A stretch of 64,000 bases of DNA from Hyalella azteca. Lineage: Eukaryota > Arthropoda > Malacostraca > Amphipoda > Hyalellidae. The stretch covers positions 23,090-87,089 of the forward strand of contig NW_025939022.1 of NCBI RefSeq assembly GCF_000764305.2, written 5' to 3'. Below the pieces are notes generated by a model. It searched no databases and was not told the origin of the DNA. It worked only from the letters and a program-made list of their open reading frames with translations. Positions 34,594 to 48,189 of this stretch are shown here, one piece after another. Position 1 is the first letter of the stretch; each line of letters starts with the position of its first letter. The translations under genes were made by a program, and so were the position numbers.

Positions 34594-35629
34594 TGCATGC
34601 CCATGATGCTTTCCCAGTTTCCCTGTCTACTACCTAATAGGACTCATAAATGAACTAGAAATAGTCTAGAAAAAGGCCCAGCTTTGACACTATGATCCCA
34701 TAATTTTACCCAGATTTCAACAGTGTGCAACTGGAAGGCATGAAGGGCAATTCTGAATATTGGACATAAATGATAAAGTTAAAAAAATATTATAGCCTAT
34801 TACAATTCCAATTATTTCCAATATTCTCCTATTCCAGCTTCTTCCATATTTAGGTAGGCCTATTCCAATTCCAGCTTCTTGGTATTTCAGGGGAATAATT
34901 AACTTTTCTCTTCAAGACATAAAAAAATTGTTTCAAGGCTACAAGATAGTGACAAAACTGGGACCTTCTGTTTAGACTTTCCAATTTTGAGTGAATTGAG
35001 TCCCATTTACCAATGAAGTATCCTGGACAAAGCACCGCCTGTACCGGTATCATGATTCGACAAATTTGATCCAGGATAAAGTTAATTACATTTCATCAGA
35101 AGTTCCAGAAGACAATTGATAACCACACCAGCCATTCGTTACTAATCCAAAACAAAAATTTTCCCACGAATTCAATGTTCCACAACCACAACCATTGACA
35201 ATTCTTACTTAGAGCAACAGTACGCACAACGTCTAACCGCCATTATTAAGCTAAGACAGCATTGGCTTCCAGAACATTCGCGCCCCACAGGGTAGCCAAC
35301 CCTGCAAAATGAATGACTGTAAAAAGTGTATGCTGGATAAATATTATGATACAATATTATTGCAAAACTTAAATATTTAATGTTTGGCTATTGAGTGGAC
35401 ATTCGATAATGTATTGGTTTAAATTTTATTAAAAAAAATCCGTGAGTAGGTGCTTCTGTGACGGTAATTTTTTTCTTTGTCAATAAATTTTTTTAGCTTA
35501 TTCATAATCCAAAGTCACCTCAAATTTTAAAATATTGGTTGCCATTATCAATTAATTTGTGCTATCACACAAGTTGCGAACAATTGAAAAGTAGATGTTG
35601 GTATGTCTTACGAACTATTAAAAACTGCC
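34594..35629. other. No gene recognised
   Basis: AT-rich. A short direct repeat TATTCCAATTCCAGCTTCTT-like occurs near 34834 and 34860. No supported coding region. Confidence 0.5.
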
Positions 35630-35890
35630 CCCTCTTTGTCCCGACTGACCCACCCCTTACCCATGCACCCCCAAACGATGATAGAATCGACTGCGGCCGA
35701 AAAGGTTTAAGCTGCCGCGCCGCGAGCGTATGAAATGCTTGCGAAGAAGCGACCGAGGCCACGGGTCGCTACGGCCGAATCACCCTAACACTGCGGGTAC
35801 GCGAGCTAAAGTCGGCAAGTTCGGCCAATTTTTGCCCGTTTGCGAGGGTGCCTGCGGTGATCGGCCGTAATCGCTGCGAGAATTTCGAAC
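35630..35890. promoter_or_regulatory. GC/CpG-rich island before the repeat array
   Basis: About 260 bases rich in CG (GACTGCGGCCGAAAAGG, GCCGCGCCGCGAGCG, CACGGGTCGCTACGGCC) in an AT-rich region. It directly precedes the first unit of the long array. It could be a promoter or part of a mobile element. Composition only. Confidence 0.3.
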
Positions 35891-38800
35891 TGGGTGCTGT
35901 AGTCAGTGCTATAGTACAATAATTTGCAAATAGTAAACGGCATTAAATTCATTCCCGTATCTAAATTTCAGATGGAGCCACGGTGCAAGAATATTCAAAG
36001 TTGAACGGAAAAGTGTTCAATACAGTATAACTAACGCCATGAGAGGGTTCAAGGTATGCTACGAATTAATAAGTCGGGCTATAAATCGCGTTTATTTCCT
36101 TACGTGCTCAGTCAATTCTCATGAAAGAAATAACGCTCTTAGCAATGAATCGACTGAAATTAATCGCTTAAAACTTGAATTCCATGTAATTGATTCTGCT
36201 ATCACTTTGAATTGTTGGAGTGCAAAATAAAGCTTACGCTGTAGTAAGATGAATATATAATTAATTTCTAGTTCAGTGGTGATAAGTTATCGCGCTATAT
36301 CGGCAAGCATTTTCAGGTCTGCGAGTAATAAAATTTTTTAAGATATTTGGCAACCCTTGTCACTGCTAATTTACTACAATTTGTTAGAAGTAAACGGCAT
36401 TAAATTCATTTTTGTATCTAAATTGCAGATGGAGCCACGGTCCAAGATTATTCGGAGTTGAACGGAAAATTGTTCAATATAACTAACACCATGAGAGGGT
36501 TTGAGGTATTGTAAAAATAAATTAGTCTGACTTCAAATCACACACCTATTCTTCCGTACTCAGTAATTGCTTTTGATAGTACAAACACTCCAATCATTTG
36601 TAAATGTTTGTCTAATTCTAATTTTGCCGCGCGTTAATGTTAATATTCCAGGACTGCGAGTAGCTGTCATGACGGTAATAATACATACTTACTCTTCAGC
36701 ATGCACAGTATTTATATGCAGTAAACTGCAATAAATAATATTAGTTAAGAAAAATTGATATACAAACATTCGGCAGGCAGTTCCGCTGGATCTTATTGCG
36801 TTTGCGATAGCATCTTTGTGTTGGGGATATTTCTCGACCTTATTAATAAACAAAATCCTCATAATTAGTTATGTGTTATTTTTATGTTATTCAAGACTAT
36901 ATCTATATAATAAGACCAGCCACATCAATTACCAATTTGTTCGATCGTATTTATGTCTTAACTTAGGGCTTTACGCTTTCGTCAGGACATATTTTAAAAG
37001 CATTGAGAGCATCCTCATTTCTTTTAGGCCGACTACTCTACAGTAAAAGCTTTCTTGTGCTCGCCAACTCATATATTATTCGTCTGTCACCTGAGCTAAA
37101 TTCTCGTGCCGAGCCGCCTGTAATTTGGTAAGATTTTCCTGCTTATTTTTCTGATTTGTCATGAACATGAATATTGTCATTAAATATAGATTTTTTCGAT
37201 TGATTTCTTCTGCTATGATTTCGTAATGATTTCCAGAAACCGGTCAATAAACATCTACGAAACCAGGTGTTCATTTACTGTCCTCTACGACCTTAAAGGC
37301 CTACAACAATGATCTTTACAACATTATTAAAGTTGTTTTGCATAAAACAATTGGTATTTAATTACATTTTGCTAGTAAGTAAATAACATTTTTAATTGAA
37401 TATTCATAACAGGATTCGAATTTTTCTCCTCATTTTGGAAGAAAGATGGCGAGTGCTGTAGTAGGACGTTTCACTTGGAGAAAAGTATAATTCGTCTTAG
37501 TAAAATGAGTCTAAAATTCCTTAAAGTTATCCGTAGACCTCGTGGACTGTTTTCTCCTGATCATAGAGCACATGGCTACGGATTGTGGTGGCGGGGTAAC
37601 ATATTTAAACCAGCAGGTAACATGCCCGCCAACTAGACCTTAATACATTGAAACGCGTGAATTGTTTCACAGTTCGGCGGGTCGGGGAAATTTCAGGTAA
37701 ATACAAACGTGTTTCAATACACAGTTGTTGCCTTGTTAAAGATTTGCATGAGATTTAATTTAGTGAAAAGTTCCATTCATACACAAGGTTGCTGTAAGTC
37801 AATTTGAACTTTTAATATAGATGTCTTATTACTATCTATGAAATATAACAAATGAAGAACATTACCCATTTTTAGGCATATTTTAGATGTATAAGTTTTT
37901 CACTCTCTGGTGCAGCCACTGAACGGTCATAGTGAGTTTACTGCAGAAAAAGTTCAGCGGCAGTTGGATAAATGATAAAAATAGATTAGTTAGGTTTCAA
38001 ATCAGGGAAAAGTCGTTTATGCTCAGTAGTGGCGGTACCACCACCACGCCTTCCAGTTCACTTATTAAAAATTAACTTTAAGTTGTAAATAGGAAAACTT
38101 TTTGGTGCCCTAAGTTACCGTATGGGTAATAGGGCTTATTGATGCTGTTCCACCGTAGAAGTGAAGTAGTGCAATATGAGTGAGCTATGCAGAAGAGCAG
38201 AGAACAAATACGCCGTCGCGCATGCGCACAACTAATAAATACGTCGTCGCGCATGCGCACAGCTAATAAATACGCAGTTGCAATAGAATATAGATTTTTT
38301 CGATTGATTTATTATGCTATGATTTTGTATTGATTTCCAGAAATCAATATTTTGTATTGATCTCTCTGTGTTTGCGATAGCATCTTTGTGTTGGAGATAT
38401 TTCTCGACCTTATTAATAATCAAAATCCTCATAATTAGTTATGTGTTATTTTTATGTTATTTAAGACTATATCTATACAATGAGACCAGCCTCATAAATT
38501 ACTAATTTTTCGATCGTTTTTACGTAGTAACTTAGGGCTTCACGATTTCAGTTAAAGCGGTTTGTACCTAACAAATAGTCAGTAATTAGTTTGTGCTGCT
38601 GAACAAATGGCACTTCTGATTGATGATTTGTAACAGAATTCAAAATTTTCTCTTAATTTTGAAAGAAGGATGGAGGGTGCTGTAGTTAGGCGCTTCACTT
38701 GGAGAAAAGAATTGGTCTATGCAATATTGGTCTGATATTCATTGAAGTTATCCCTAGACTTTTTCGCTGTTTCCGCCTGATCATAGAGCACACGGCCGCA

Positions 38801-39889
38801 GACGGTGGTGGCGGAGTAACATATTTAAACCAGCAGTTAATTTATCCGTCATCTAGACCATAATACAATGAAACACGTGAAGTATTTCACAGTTAATCGC
38901 GTTATGAAAATTTCAGGTAAATTCGAACGTATTTCAATAAACAGTTGCTGCTTTGTTTAATATTTGCATGAGATTGAAGTAAGTAAGAAGTCCCATGCTT
39001 ACATCACAGTCGCTGTAACCATGTATGTCAGTTTGAATTTTTAAAATAGATGTCGTATTACTATCATTAAAAAATGAAGCTTATTACGCTTTTTAGGCAC
39101 ATTCTAGAGGTACACGTTTTCTACCTTTATGCAGCAGCCACTGAAAGTTCATAGTACGTTTACTGTAGATAGAGTTCAGCAACGGTTGACCCAATATGTA
39201 AATATTCCAGTTATGCCTCAAATCGGGTAAAAGTCGTTCATGCTCAGTAGTGGCGGTACGACCACCAATTCTCTCAATTTCATAGTATGCAATTTCCTCA
39301 TTCCTACGAGTTATATTTTTTGTAGCCTTAACTTACCTTAAGGGTAAGTAGGCTGATAAGAATGAGTAACTGATTTAGCACAGTTCTACTGTATGAGAGA
39401 TGTGCAGCGTAGGTGTGGTGTTCAATGAATGTGAATAAAATTATGGTGAATTACACCTCTCATTTTTCAATAATCGTTAAGTATTTAAGATATGAAAATA
39501 TTATTTGTTCAGAATTACTTCTAGCCGTATTCATCACTTAAGATGAAACTTCTCGCACTCCATTTAATTGTGCCAATAAGTCAAAGTAACGAGAATCAAA
39601 ACCATCACTAATCATCTCTACATCGTCGGTGATAGAAATGCTAACTGTTCTAGTAAAGAACAAATACGCCGTCGGGCATGCGCACAGCTACTAAATACGC
39701 CGTCGCGCATTTTTTATTGCAATTTTTTCATGTGATTCATAGATTTACTTACCGCAAAATATAATAATAATATAATTTCAATTTTACGTTTTATTTCTTC
39801 TAAATTATATAGAAAGATTGCAACAACATACGTTGATGAGCAGTACTGGCCACTATAATAGAAATAATAATGCTAATAGCGGTTTCAGT

Positions 39890-40115
39890 GTTTATTAGGC
39901 CGTAGGCCTGTCGCCGATTCTGAACATCTCAGACCATTCACAGCATGTTGCGGTCTCGAACTCGCAACTCACTGCTACAATTCTGCTATGCTTAACCGCC
40001 CGGCCTCCTCGCCGATTCTGACCAGAAACTGGCGCACAGAGCTGGGATCGAACCCGCGCCTCTCTGCTCTAAACCTGGTACTCTGAACTTAATCCACTGG
40101 GCCACCCTGCCCAAA
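39890..40115 (-). mobile_element. tRNA-derived SINE, two units
   Basis: On the minus strand TGGCCCAGTGGATTA (A box) and GGTTCGATCCC (B box) are spaced as in a tRNA, and the unit ends TCAGAATCGGCGA. A second unit directly follows with GGCGGTTAAGC and GAGTTCGAGACC and the same TCAGAATCGGCGA end. The repeated tail suggests a dimeric SINE. It sits inside the long array. Confidence 0.75.
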
Positions 40116-41821
40116 TAGCATTGGGAATTGTACTTGCACTGTAGTCACTGCTACATTACAATGCACACAGTAAACAGCATTAAATTCATTCATGTATCTA
40201 AATTGCAGATGGAGCCATGGCGAAAAAAAAATTCGATGTTGAACGGGAAATTGTTCATTGTAACTAACGCCATGAAAGGGTTTGCGGTATTTTACGAATA
40301 AATTAGTGTGGCTTCAAATCAGGTTAATTTTTTGGAATGCTCAGTTATTGTTGTTAGATCTACGAACGCATGGTAGGTTGAGTGGAGAAAAATTATTATT
40401 AATAAATAGTCGATCCGTATGTTGCATCTTTATTTCATTATTAACTGCGGCTAAGATTGGGTAAGATGTATTAGGCAAAACAAAAATACAGGGTAGTATC
40501 CATGTTGGAAAAATTAGTCCGTTAGTAGGAAATTAATAATCGCGTTATATCGGCCAGCTTTCCATTTACAGTATTTATATACATTAAAACTGCAATAAAT
40601 AATATTAGTCTGCTACCATAAATGCTGATCATTATCTCTGAAATATTTAAGGTCCGGTTAATGAATGAATGAACTGAGAGTGTAATGCAAAAAAAAAATT
40701 TTATCCAAAATAAGGCAGGCAGTTCCACTGGATCTCACTGTGTTTGCGATAGCATTTTTGTGTTGGGGATATTTCTCGACCTTATTATTAAACAAAATCC
40801 TCATAATTAGTTATGTGCTATTTTCATGTTATTCAAGACTATATACAATAAGCCTTATCACCTACTAATCTTTTCGATAGTTTTCATTTAGTAACTTAGG
40901 GCTTTACGCTCTCAGCCGTACATTATTAAAGCGGTTTGTATAAAACAATTAGTCGTTGGTTTGTATCAAACAATAAATTACTTTGTATCAAAATATTGTA
41001 AATAGTTTGTGATGCTAAGCAAATAATACTTTTAATTGATAATTCGTAATAGGATTCAAATTCTTCAGCTCATTTTGGAAGAAGGATGGAGGGTGCTGTA
41101 GTACAGCGTTTTACTTGGAGAAAAGAATTTGTTTAGCAAATATAGGTCTGAAATTCATTGAAGTTACACTAGAATTCACCACAGTTTCTACCTGATCATC
41201 GAGCACACGACCACGGATTGTGCTTGCGGGGTAACATATTTAAAATCAATATTAAATCGGTGAAATCTAAGGTTCGGTTAATGAACTGACAAATCTACAA
41301 GAACCAAGCCTAATGTGATGTCAAAGTAAAAATTTTAATTGTAGAGTGTAATGCAAAAAATTATTATCCAAAATAAGGCAGGCAGTTCCGCTGGATCTCA
41401 CTGTGTTTGCGATAGCATCTTTGTGTTGGGGATATTTCTCGACCTTATTAATAAACAAAATCCTCATAATTAGTTATGTGATATTTTATGTTATTCGAGA
41501 CTACATCTATATAATAAGAACAGCCTAATCAATTTCTAATCTTTTTGATCGTATTCACGGAGTAACTTCGGGCTTTACTCCTTTAGTTAGAGCGAACAAA
41601 TAATCTGTAATAAGTTTGAGGTGCTAATTAAATGACACTTCTAATTGATGATTTGTAACAGAATTCGAATTTTTCTCTTAATTTTGGAAGAAGGATCTAG
41701 GTCAACAAAAATGCGGAATTTGTAATCAAGATAATCAGTGCAGATTATATATGCTTACAATGAATCCTTAATATTTGTAATAATAATATTTATCAAATGA
41801 TATTTTGATATGCTGGAAAGA

Positions 41822-41892
41822 AGTACTAATAGTGCCATTAATAGTGCCACTAATAGTGCCATTAAATTAATATTAATGGCACTATTAGTCGG
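41822..41892. repeat. Short tandem and inverted repeat
   Basis: ACTAATAGTGCCATT occurs three times, then is followed by its complement AATGGCACTATTAGT after a short AT loop. Would fold as a hairpin. Confidence 0.85.
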
Positions 41893-41970
41893 AATCCTCC
41901 AAGTCTGATTCACGAGCCCCAAATCAACTAGTAAGTTTGTACTTAACGGAACAGCAATTAAAGTTTTATT

Positions 41971-42504
41971 TTATACGTCGAAAATTACAACAAAGATAAG
42001 GTCATAATTGATTTTTGCCGTTGAGAGCCGTAGAAAAAATGCCGGAAAACGGCCTACATGGCAACCCTGGTACCCACCTCTGCCACGGTATCCTCGGCCA
42101 CCACGTCGCGACCGGCGGCCGCGGCCTCGTCGGTTACCTCGCGGGGCCGCCGTTGCTGAGCTTGATGCAGTCGACGTGTCGGCGGCCGTTGAACTCGTTG
42201 CTGCTGCTGGGTGTTTCTCGGTGTACAATTTATGTACGCTCCTCGCTGGGGTTTTTCGGTAGATATCTTTTTCTGTGGCTACCACATGATGCGTAAGTGC
42301 TGAATATGCGTTTGCTACGCGGTCATTGGCTTCTTGAAGACTAAGCTGGCTTTCATGTCGAGAACAACTTCTGTGATGACGTCGACTAGAGGACGTTGTT
42401 CTACAGCTGGATTTTAACTGCTGCGGTTTACGAAAGTTTTCGTTACTTTGATGGCTGCATCTCGCAGTACATAAACGTTTTGTGTAGCGTTTATTTTTTC
42501 GGGT
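41971..42504 (-). CDS. Unrecognised RGG-rich open frame
   Basis: Open for 177 codons from just after a stop at 42507-42505. The first third is basic and Ser/His-rich (SSCRTTSSSRRHHRS). An Ala/Ser/Thr-rich linker follows, then an Arg/Gly stretch (RGGRGYRGRGGYQG) as in RNA-binding proteins or retroelement Gag tails. GC-rich against its surroundings, which argues for real coding descent. No clear start Met: an ATG is lacking at the beginning, so it may be an exon, a truncated retrogene or a mobile-element ORF. It interrupts the long array. Confidence 0.4.
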   Translation of the reverse strand, partial: TRKNKRYTKRLCTARCSHQSNENFRKPQQLKSSCRTTSSSRRHHRSCSRHESQLSLQEANDRVANAYSALTHHVVATEKDIYRKTPARSVHKLYTEKHPAAATSSTAADTSTASSSATAAPRGNRRGRGRRSRRGGRGYRGRGGYQGCHVGRFPAFFLRLSTAKINYDLIFVVIFDV

Positions 42505-42800
42505 CTAATTTTTTCGGGTCTAGCGGCGAGTGCGACGTCGACGAATTACCTGGCGTGGCCGGACAATATTTCTCATCCTTATTAATAAGCAAAATCCTCA
42601 TAATTAGTTAAACGAAGGAATGGAAACAAAATATATGTGGTGACTATGTCACAAGTTCAATATATTTATTGAAATGGGTAACTGGCACAAAGTAGGCGAA
42701 ACCTATAGCTCAGGCTCCGGTTGGTAGGAACTTCTCACAACGTACGCTCCCAGCCACTGACGATCGTGAAGCTGTGGGTGCACAAGAGGAATTCAATTGC

Positions 42801-42945
42801 AGTTATAAGTTAGATACAGTTATCGTTATAGTTATCAGTTATCGTTATAGTTATCAGTTATCGTTATAGTTATCGTTATAGTTATCAGTTATAGTTATAG
42901 TTATCAGTTATAGTTGTCAGTTATAGTTATCAGTTATAGGTTTTA
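42801..42945. repeat. GTTATCGTTATA microsatellite-like tract
   Basis: About 140 bases of AGTTATCGTTATAGTTATC in shifting order. Simple repeat. Confidence 0.95.
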
Positions 42946-43093
42946 GCGGATGTAAGGTTCTTTTAGGATTACTCAGGACAGCAGCACGTACGCCCCGATC
43001 ATGAGCCAAGAACTGCGACAACTCATATGGCTCACCTTCACTATCAAGGGCACACGCCAGTCCCAGGGCAGGTCCCACGCTACTAGCAGGCTC

Positions 43094-43232
43094 CAGATGT
43101 CGGACGGCACACGTCGGATGGTCGGACGGCACACGTCGGACGGTCGGACGGCACACGCCAGATGGTCGGACGGCACTCGTCGGATGGTCGGACGGCACTC
43201 GTCGGATGGTCGGACGGCACGCGTCGGAGGAC
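43094..43232. repeat. 22-bp minisatellite
   Basis: About six copies of TCGGATGGTCGGACGGCACA-like units. The frames open on both strands here (42917-43305) are repeat translations, not genes. Confidence 0.95.
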
Positions 43233-45339
43233 ACAACGTCAGATGACAGACGTCGGGCAAAGTGCTGCCAAGTCCAATGCTCGAAGGCGTATAGTTAAAC
43301 TTCAACAGGGCTATTCATGAATTATCTAACATACGTGAACAGGTTGCTATCTGTTTGGCTGTAAATGAATGGAGACCACATGAACTGTCACGACCAGACC
43401 CATGAGCAAATCGCAACGTGCTGCTCCCATCAAAGAACTATTTGAAATCAAATTAACTCCAGTTTTTAGTAATATTTCACTTAAATTTCACACTGAATTC
43501 CACACTAAATTTAAAATATATTCACTTAAACTAAGGCCTCTAAATCTAAGGAAGCGACCGGAACCGTGACCGGCTAGGTCGACTTCAACAACACAAGTGA
43601 AGATTAAGGCGCGACCGTCAGAAGTCGGCTTACGCCGCTGCTTATGGTCACGTCACATGCACACGGGTTGCATCGTTTTAGACAAATGCCACGATCAGTA
43701 ATAATACTTAAAATTCACCATTTTCCTTATTCAAAAACAATAAAACTGCAATAAATAATCTTAGTACGCCCCATAAATGTTGATCATTATCTCTGTAATA
43801 TTTAATTATCTGCTGATCATTATATCAGTAAAATCTAAGGTTTGGTTAATGAACTGACGAATCTACAAGGATCAAACCTAATGTGATGTTAAAGCAAAAA
43901 ATTTTAATTGCAAAGAGTAATGTAAAAATTTGTTATGCAAACATTCGGCAGGCAGTTCCGCTGGATTTCGCTGTGTTTGCGATAGCATCTTTGTGTTAGG
44001 GATATTTCTCGACCTTATTAATAAAGAAAATACTCATAATTAATTATGTGCTATTTACATGTTATTCAAGACTATATCTATACAATAAGACCAGCCTCTT
44101 CAATTACTAATCTTTTCGATTGTATTTATGTAGTAGCTTAGAGCTTTACTCTTTTACTTAAAGCGGTTTGTACCTAACAAATAGTCTGTAATGAGTTTGT
44201 GCTGCTAGATAAATGACACTTCTAATTGATGATTTGTAACAGAATTCGAGGAAGAAGGATGGAGGGTGCTGTGGTAAGGCGTTCTACTTGGAGAAAAGAA
44301 TTGGTTTATGCAATATAGGTCTGAAATTCATTAAAGTTATCCGTAGACTTTTTCGCTGTTTCTTCCTGATCATAGAGCACATGGCCATGGATTGTCCTGA
44401 CGGGGTAACGTACTTAAACCAGCAGGTAACATATCCTAAATTTAAACCATATTACAATGAAACGCGTGAATTATTTCATAGTTTAGCGGGTAAAAAAAAT
44501 TCAGGCAAATTCAAACGTGTTTCAATACACAGTTTCTGCTTTGTTGAATTTTTCCTTGTGATTGAAGTAAGTGAAAAGTCCCATACTCACATCACGGTCG
44601 CTGTGTCAATTTTAACTTTTAAAATATATGTCTGATTTTTATCATCAAATAATAACCAGTGAAGCTCATTACTCATTTTTAGGCATTTTCTGGATGTACA
44701 ATTTTTTTACCCTGTGATGCAGCCACTGAACGTTCTTGGTACGTTTACTGTAGAAAAGGTTCAGAGACGGTTTACCGAATCATGTGATTAGATCAGTTAT
44801 TCTTCAAATCATGAAAAATTCGTTCATGCGCAGTAGTAGTGGTACAACACCCACTACTCGCCTTGCCCATTATGTGTTAGTGTTGAAATTGGTAGAAATT
44901 AACTTTTTGAAGCCCTAAGTTACCGCATGGTAATTGGGGCAGATGAAATGTAACTGTGGCAAGAAAAAGATTCGACGTCATGGAGTTTGCAGCGTTAGTC
45001 TGATTTTCACTGAATATGATTATAATTATAGTGAATTACTCCTCTCGTATATCAATAATAATTATGCATATATTATATAAAAATATTATTTGTTCAGGTT
45101 TACTTCTAGCCGTATTCATCATCAAAAATGAAACTTGTCGCACTCCATTGTGTCAATAAGACGAAGTAAAGCGAATTGCATTCATCATCAATCATCTTTA
45201 CATCATAATAGAATCAGTGATAGAAATTTCAGTGTAATAGAAATTTCAATTTTCAGTACATCAGTGATAGAAATTTGAACCGTTCAAGCAGAGTACAAAT
45301 ACGCCGTCGCGCATGCGCGCAACTATAAGAAAGTAATGA

Positions 45340-46770
45340 GGATAAACAAGAAAAATTCCAATATACATGGAATTAGATACAAATCATGTTATTTTATCTG
45401 CTAATGGTGTAGTTCAGTCATTATTCTATTAAATGATCAAGAATGTTTCATTTGCAAGAGAAGAAGCATGAATTTTGTTAATCGATAAATCAGAATATGA
45501 AAAATCTATATAATGAAGTATGTGTATATAAGTTGACCTTGTGACGGACATGCAAACATTTAACCTCGTCCTTGCACGTATGTTATGAAAAGTTCATCCA
45601 AATATGAGCGCGTCAGAAAAACTGAGAAAATATTATTCAGCTCCAGGTTTTGTTGCAACCGATCGCAATTTACACAAAATATTAGATAATTTGAATTGCT
45701 ACAACCCATGAATCACGAAGACTAGACTAGTGTTTCGACTGCAACAGATCCTTAACTGAGGGATCCTACATATTCTCCTCTAATTCCTGAACATTATTTA
45801 CTTTATTATTGAGCTAAAAACTTTCAAGGCAAATTATGTTTAGTCATCAACAAACGTTTCATGATGTAGGCAGGAATCCTAAGTCAAATTACCTCGTGCA
45901 TTGAGAACGTATATTGGCACACGACAATTGTAAACGTACATAATTGCCCTGCATAGAAGAGGAAGCGTATACAAGGTAAATAAAAATTCAGGAAGATTAA
46001 ATTTTAGGTAAACATATTATTGATATTTTGAAGCTACATGGAGTATAGCTCCTATTAATTAAATCAAGTACAAACAAAATTGGGCTGACTTACAGAAAGT
46101 AGAGCTGCTGGACACATAATATTTGCTTCTGCTACTTGGCTTTGTGACGCAGGAAGTTTGAGATCATCGAAAATTATTCAACAGAAATTGTTCCCCCAAA
46201 AATATTGAGAGCTTCAAAAATGTGTAAAAAATTCTCAACAAAGTTTGGTCGGTCAACTTACCCCAGAATAACATAAAAGAACATAGCATAAGTTTTACAT
46301 TACATATAAAGTAGATACATTGCTATAGTTAAACAATTCAAATAGTCTTTCTTATGCCATTATTTTAGCGTCAGCTCTCTCAGCAGCACAGCTCCAATTA
46401 TCACTTGATTAGTTTCAAAACCTATAACCTTCCTATGAGGTGACGTGATGGAAAATGAGGTAATGATCACCTCGTCTTGCTGACAATTATTAGTATGTAA
46501 TTCACGATAGTTCTACCGCGCTTCGCTAATTTCAACTAAAGCCTTCTGGCAACATCGTTTAAGACACAGCCACCAGCAAGCCTATTCTGCATCTGCCGCG
46601 CTACGGGGCGCATGCCGGAGGCCAGCTTTGCCAAACTTCACACTTGGTTCATATTTTTTTCCGTAGGTAAGAACGCTAGAGGGCATAACAGCCTATGAAG
46701 TCAAGTGCTCTAAGCCATAGCGCCGGATGTCCACAGCCGCAACTTAAAGCTGATTTACTGTAATTGTTTT
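45340..46770. other. No gene recognised between array units
   Basis: AT-rich, without array blocks or ORFs longer than 60 codons. A short GC-rich patch at 46590-46640 has no recognisable content. Confidence 0.5.
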
Positions 46771-48189
46771 TCAATAGTATATTAATCCATTATATCAAAT
46801 TTAATTTTGAAAAATAGTTTCAGGAAATTCAGCATTATTTTTTATAACAGAGATAAATTTTGTCTGTTTTTTTTCATGTGATTTCGAAATTCATTTAACG
46901 CAAACTATGAATTTAATAATATAATGGTAAAATAATTATATTTTTAATGTTTTATTCCTCGAAATTATTCTTTAAATTTTAAATCAGCCTCATTAATACT
47001 AATCTTTTCGATCGTATTTATATTATAACTTAGGGCTTTACGCTTTCGGCAGTACATTATTCAAGCGGTTTTTACCGAATAAATAATTTGTTGCTCGATC
47101 GTCTTAATATGACACTTATAATCGATAATTTGTAACAGGATTCGAATTTTTCACATTATTTTGAAAGGAGAATGGTGGGTGCTGTAGTAAGGGGTTCAAC
47201 TTGGATAAAAAAATTTGTCTATGCAATATAGGTCTGAAATTCAATGAAGTTATCCGTAGACTTTATCGCTGTTCCCTCCAGATCATAGAGCACATGGCCA
47301 CGGATCGTGATGGCGGGGTAACATATTTAAAACTACAGTTACCATACCCGCCATCTAGGCCTTAATACAATAAAACGCGCTTGAATTTTTCAGAAAAATT
47401 CAAGCGTATTTCAATACACAATTGCTGCTCTGTTAGACATTTGCATGAGATTGAAGTAAGTGAAAAGTTCCATTCATACGTAGCGGTCGCTTTGTCAATT
47501 TGAACTTCTATAGATGTCTTATTACTATCTATAAAATATAACATATGAAGCACACTACCATTTTCCGGCATATTTTAGATGTACAAGTTTTTTACTCTCT
47601 GGTGCAGCCACTGATCGGTCATAGTGCGTTTAATGCAGAAAAGGTTCAGGGACAGTTGACTTTGTGATAAAAATGGGTTAGTTAGGCTTCAAATCAGGGA
47701 GAAGTCGTTCATGCTCAGTAGTGACGGTACGACCACCACTCATTCCATGCACTTAGTGTTAGGGTTAAAAATTAAAAAAAGTAAATTTTTGGTGCCCCAT
47801 GTTACCTATGGGTAATAGGGCTTATTGATGCTCTGCCACGGTGAAGTCGTGCAATATGAGTGAGTAATACAGAGGAGGTGCGGTTTCCACTGAATGTTTC
47901 ATTATAATGACATTGAATTACGTCTCTTATATTTCAATAATCATCACGCATATAAGATATAAAAATATTATTTGTTTAGGTTTACTTCTAGCTGCATTCA
48001 TCACCGAAGATGAAATTTCTCGCACTCATCTTCTTCTTCTTGAAACTTCTCGCAATTGTAAAGTGAAAAATGTAAACAATTGTTATGCAAGCACACAGCA
48101 GGCGGTTACACTGGATTTCACTGTGTTTGCGATAGCATCTTTGGGTTGGGGTTATTTCTCAACCTTATTAATAAATAAAATCCTCATAG

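Noticed and set aside
35935..35960. ACGGCATTAAAT shared by array block a and the transposon terminus (reverse complement at 23240)
   Set aside because: Only 12 bases match and flanks differ. Probably chance, so it was not used as the missing right end.
42917..43305. Frames of about 100 codons on both strands
   Set aside because: Translations of a 22-bp minisatellite. Period and frame coincide by chance.
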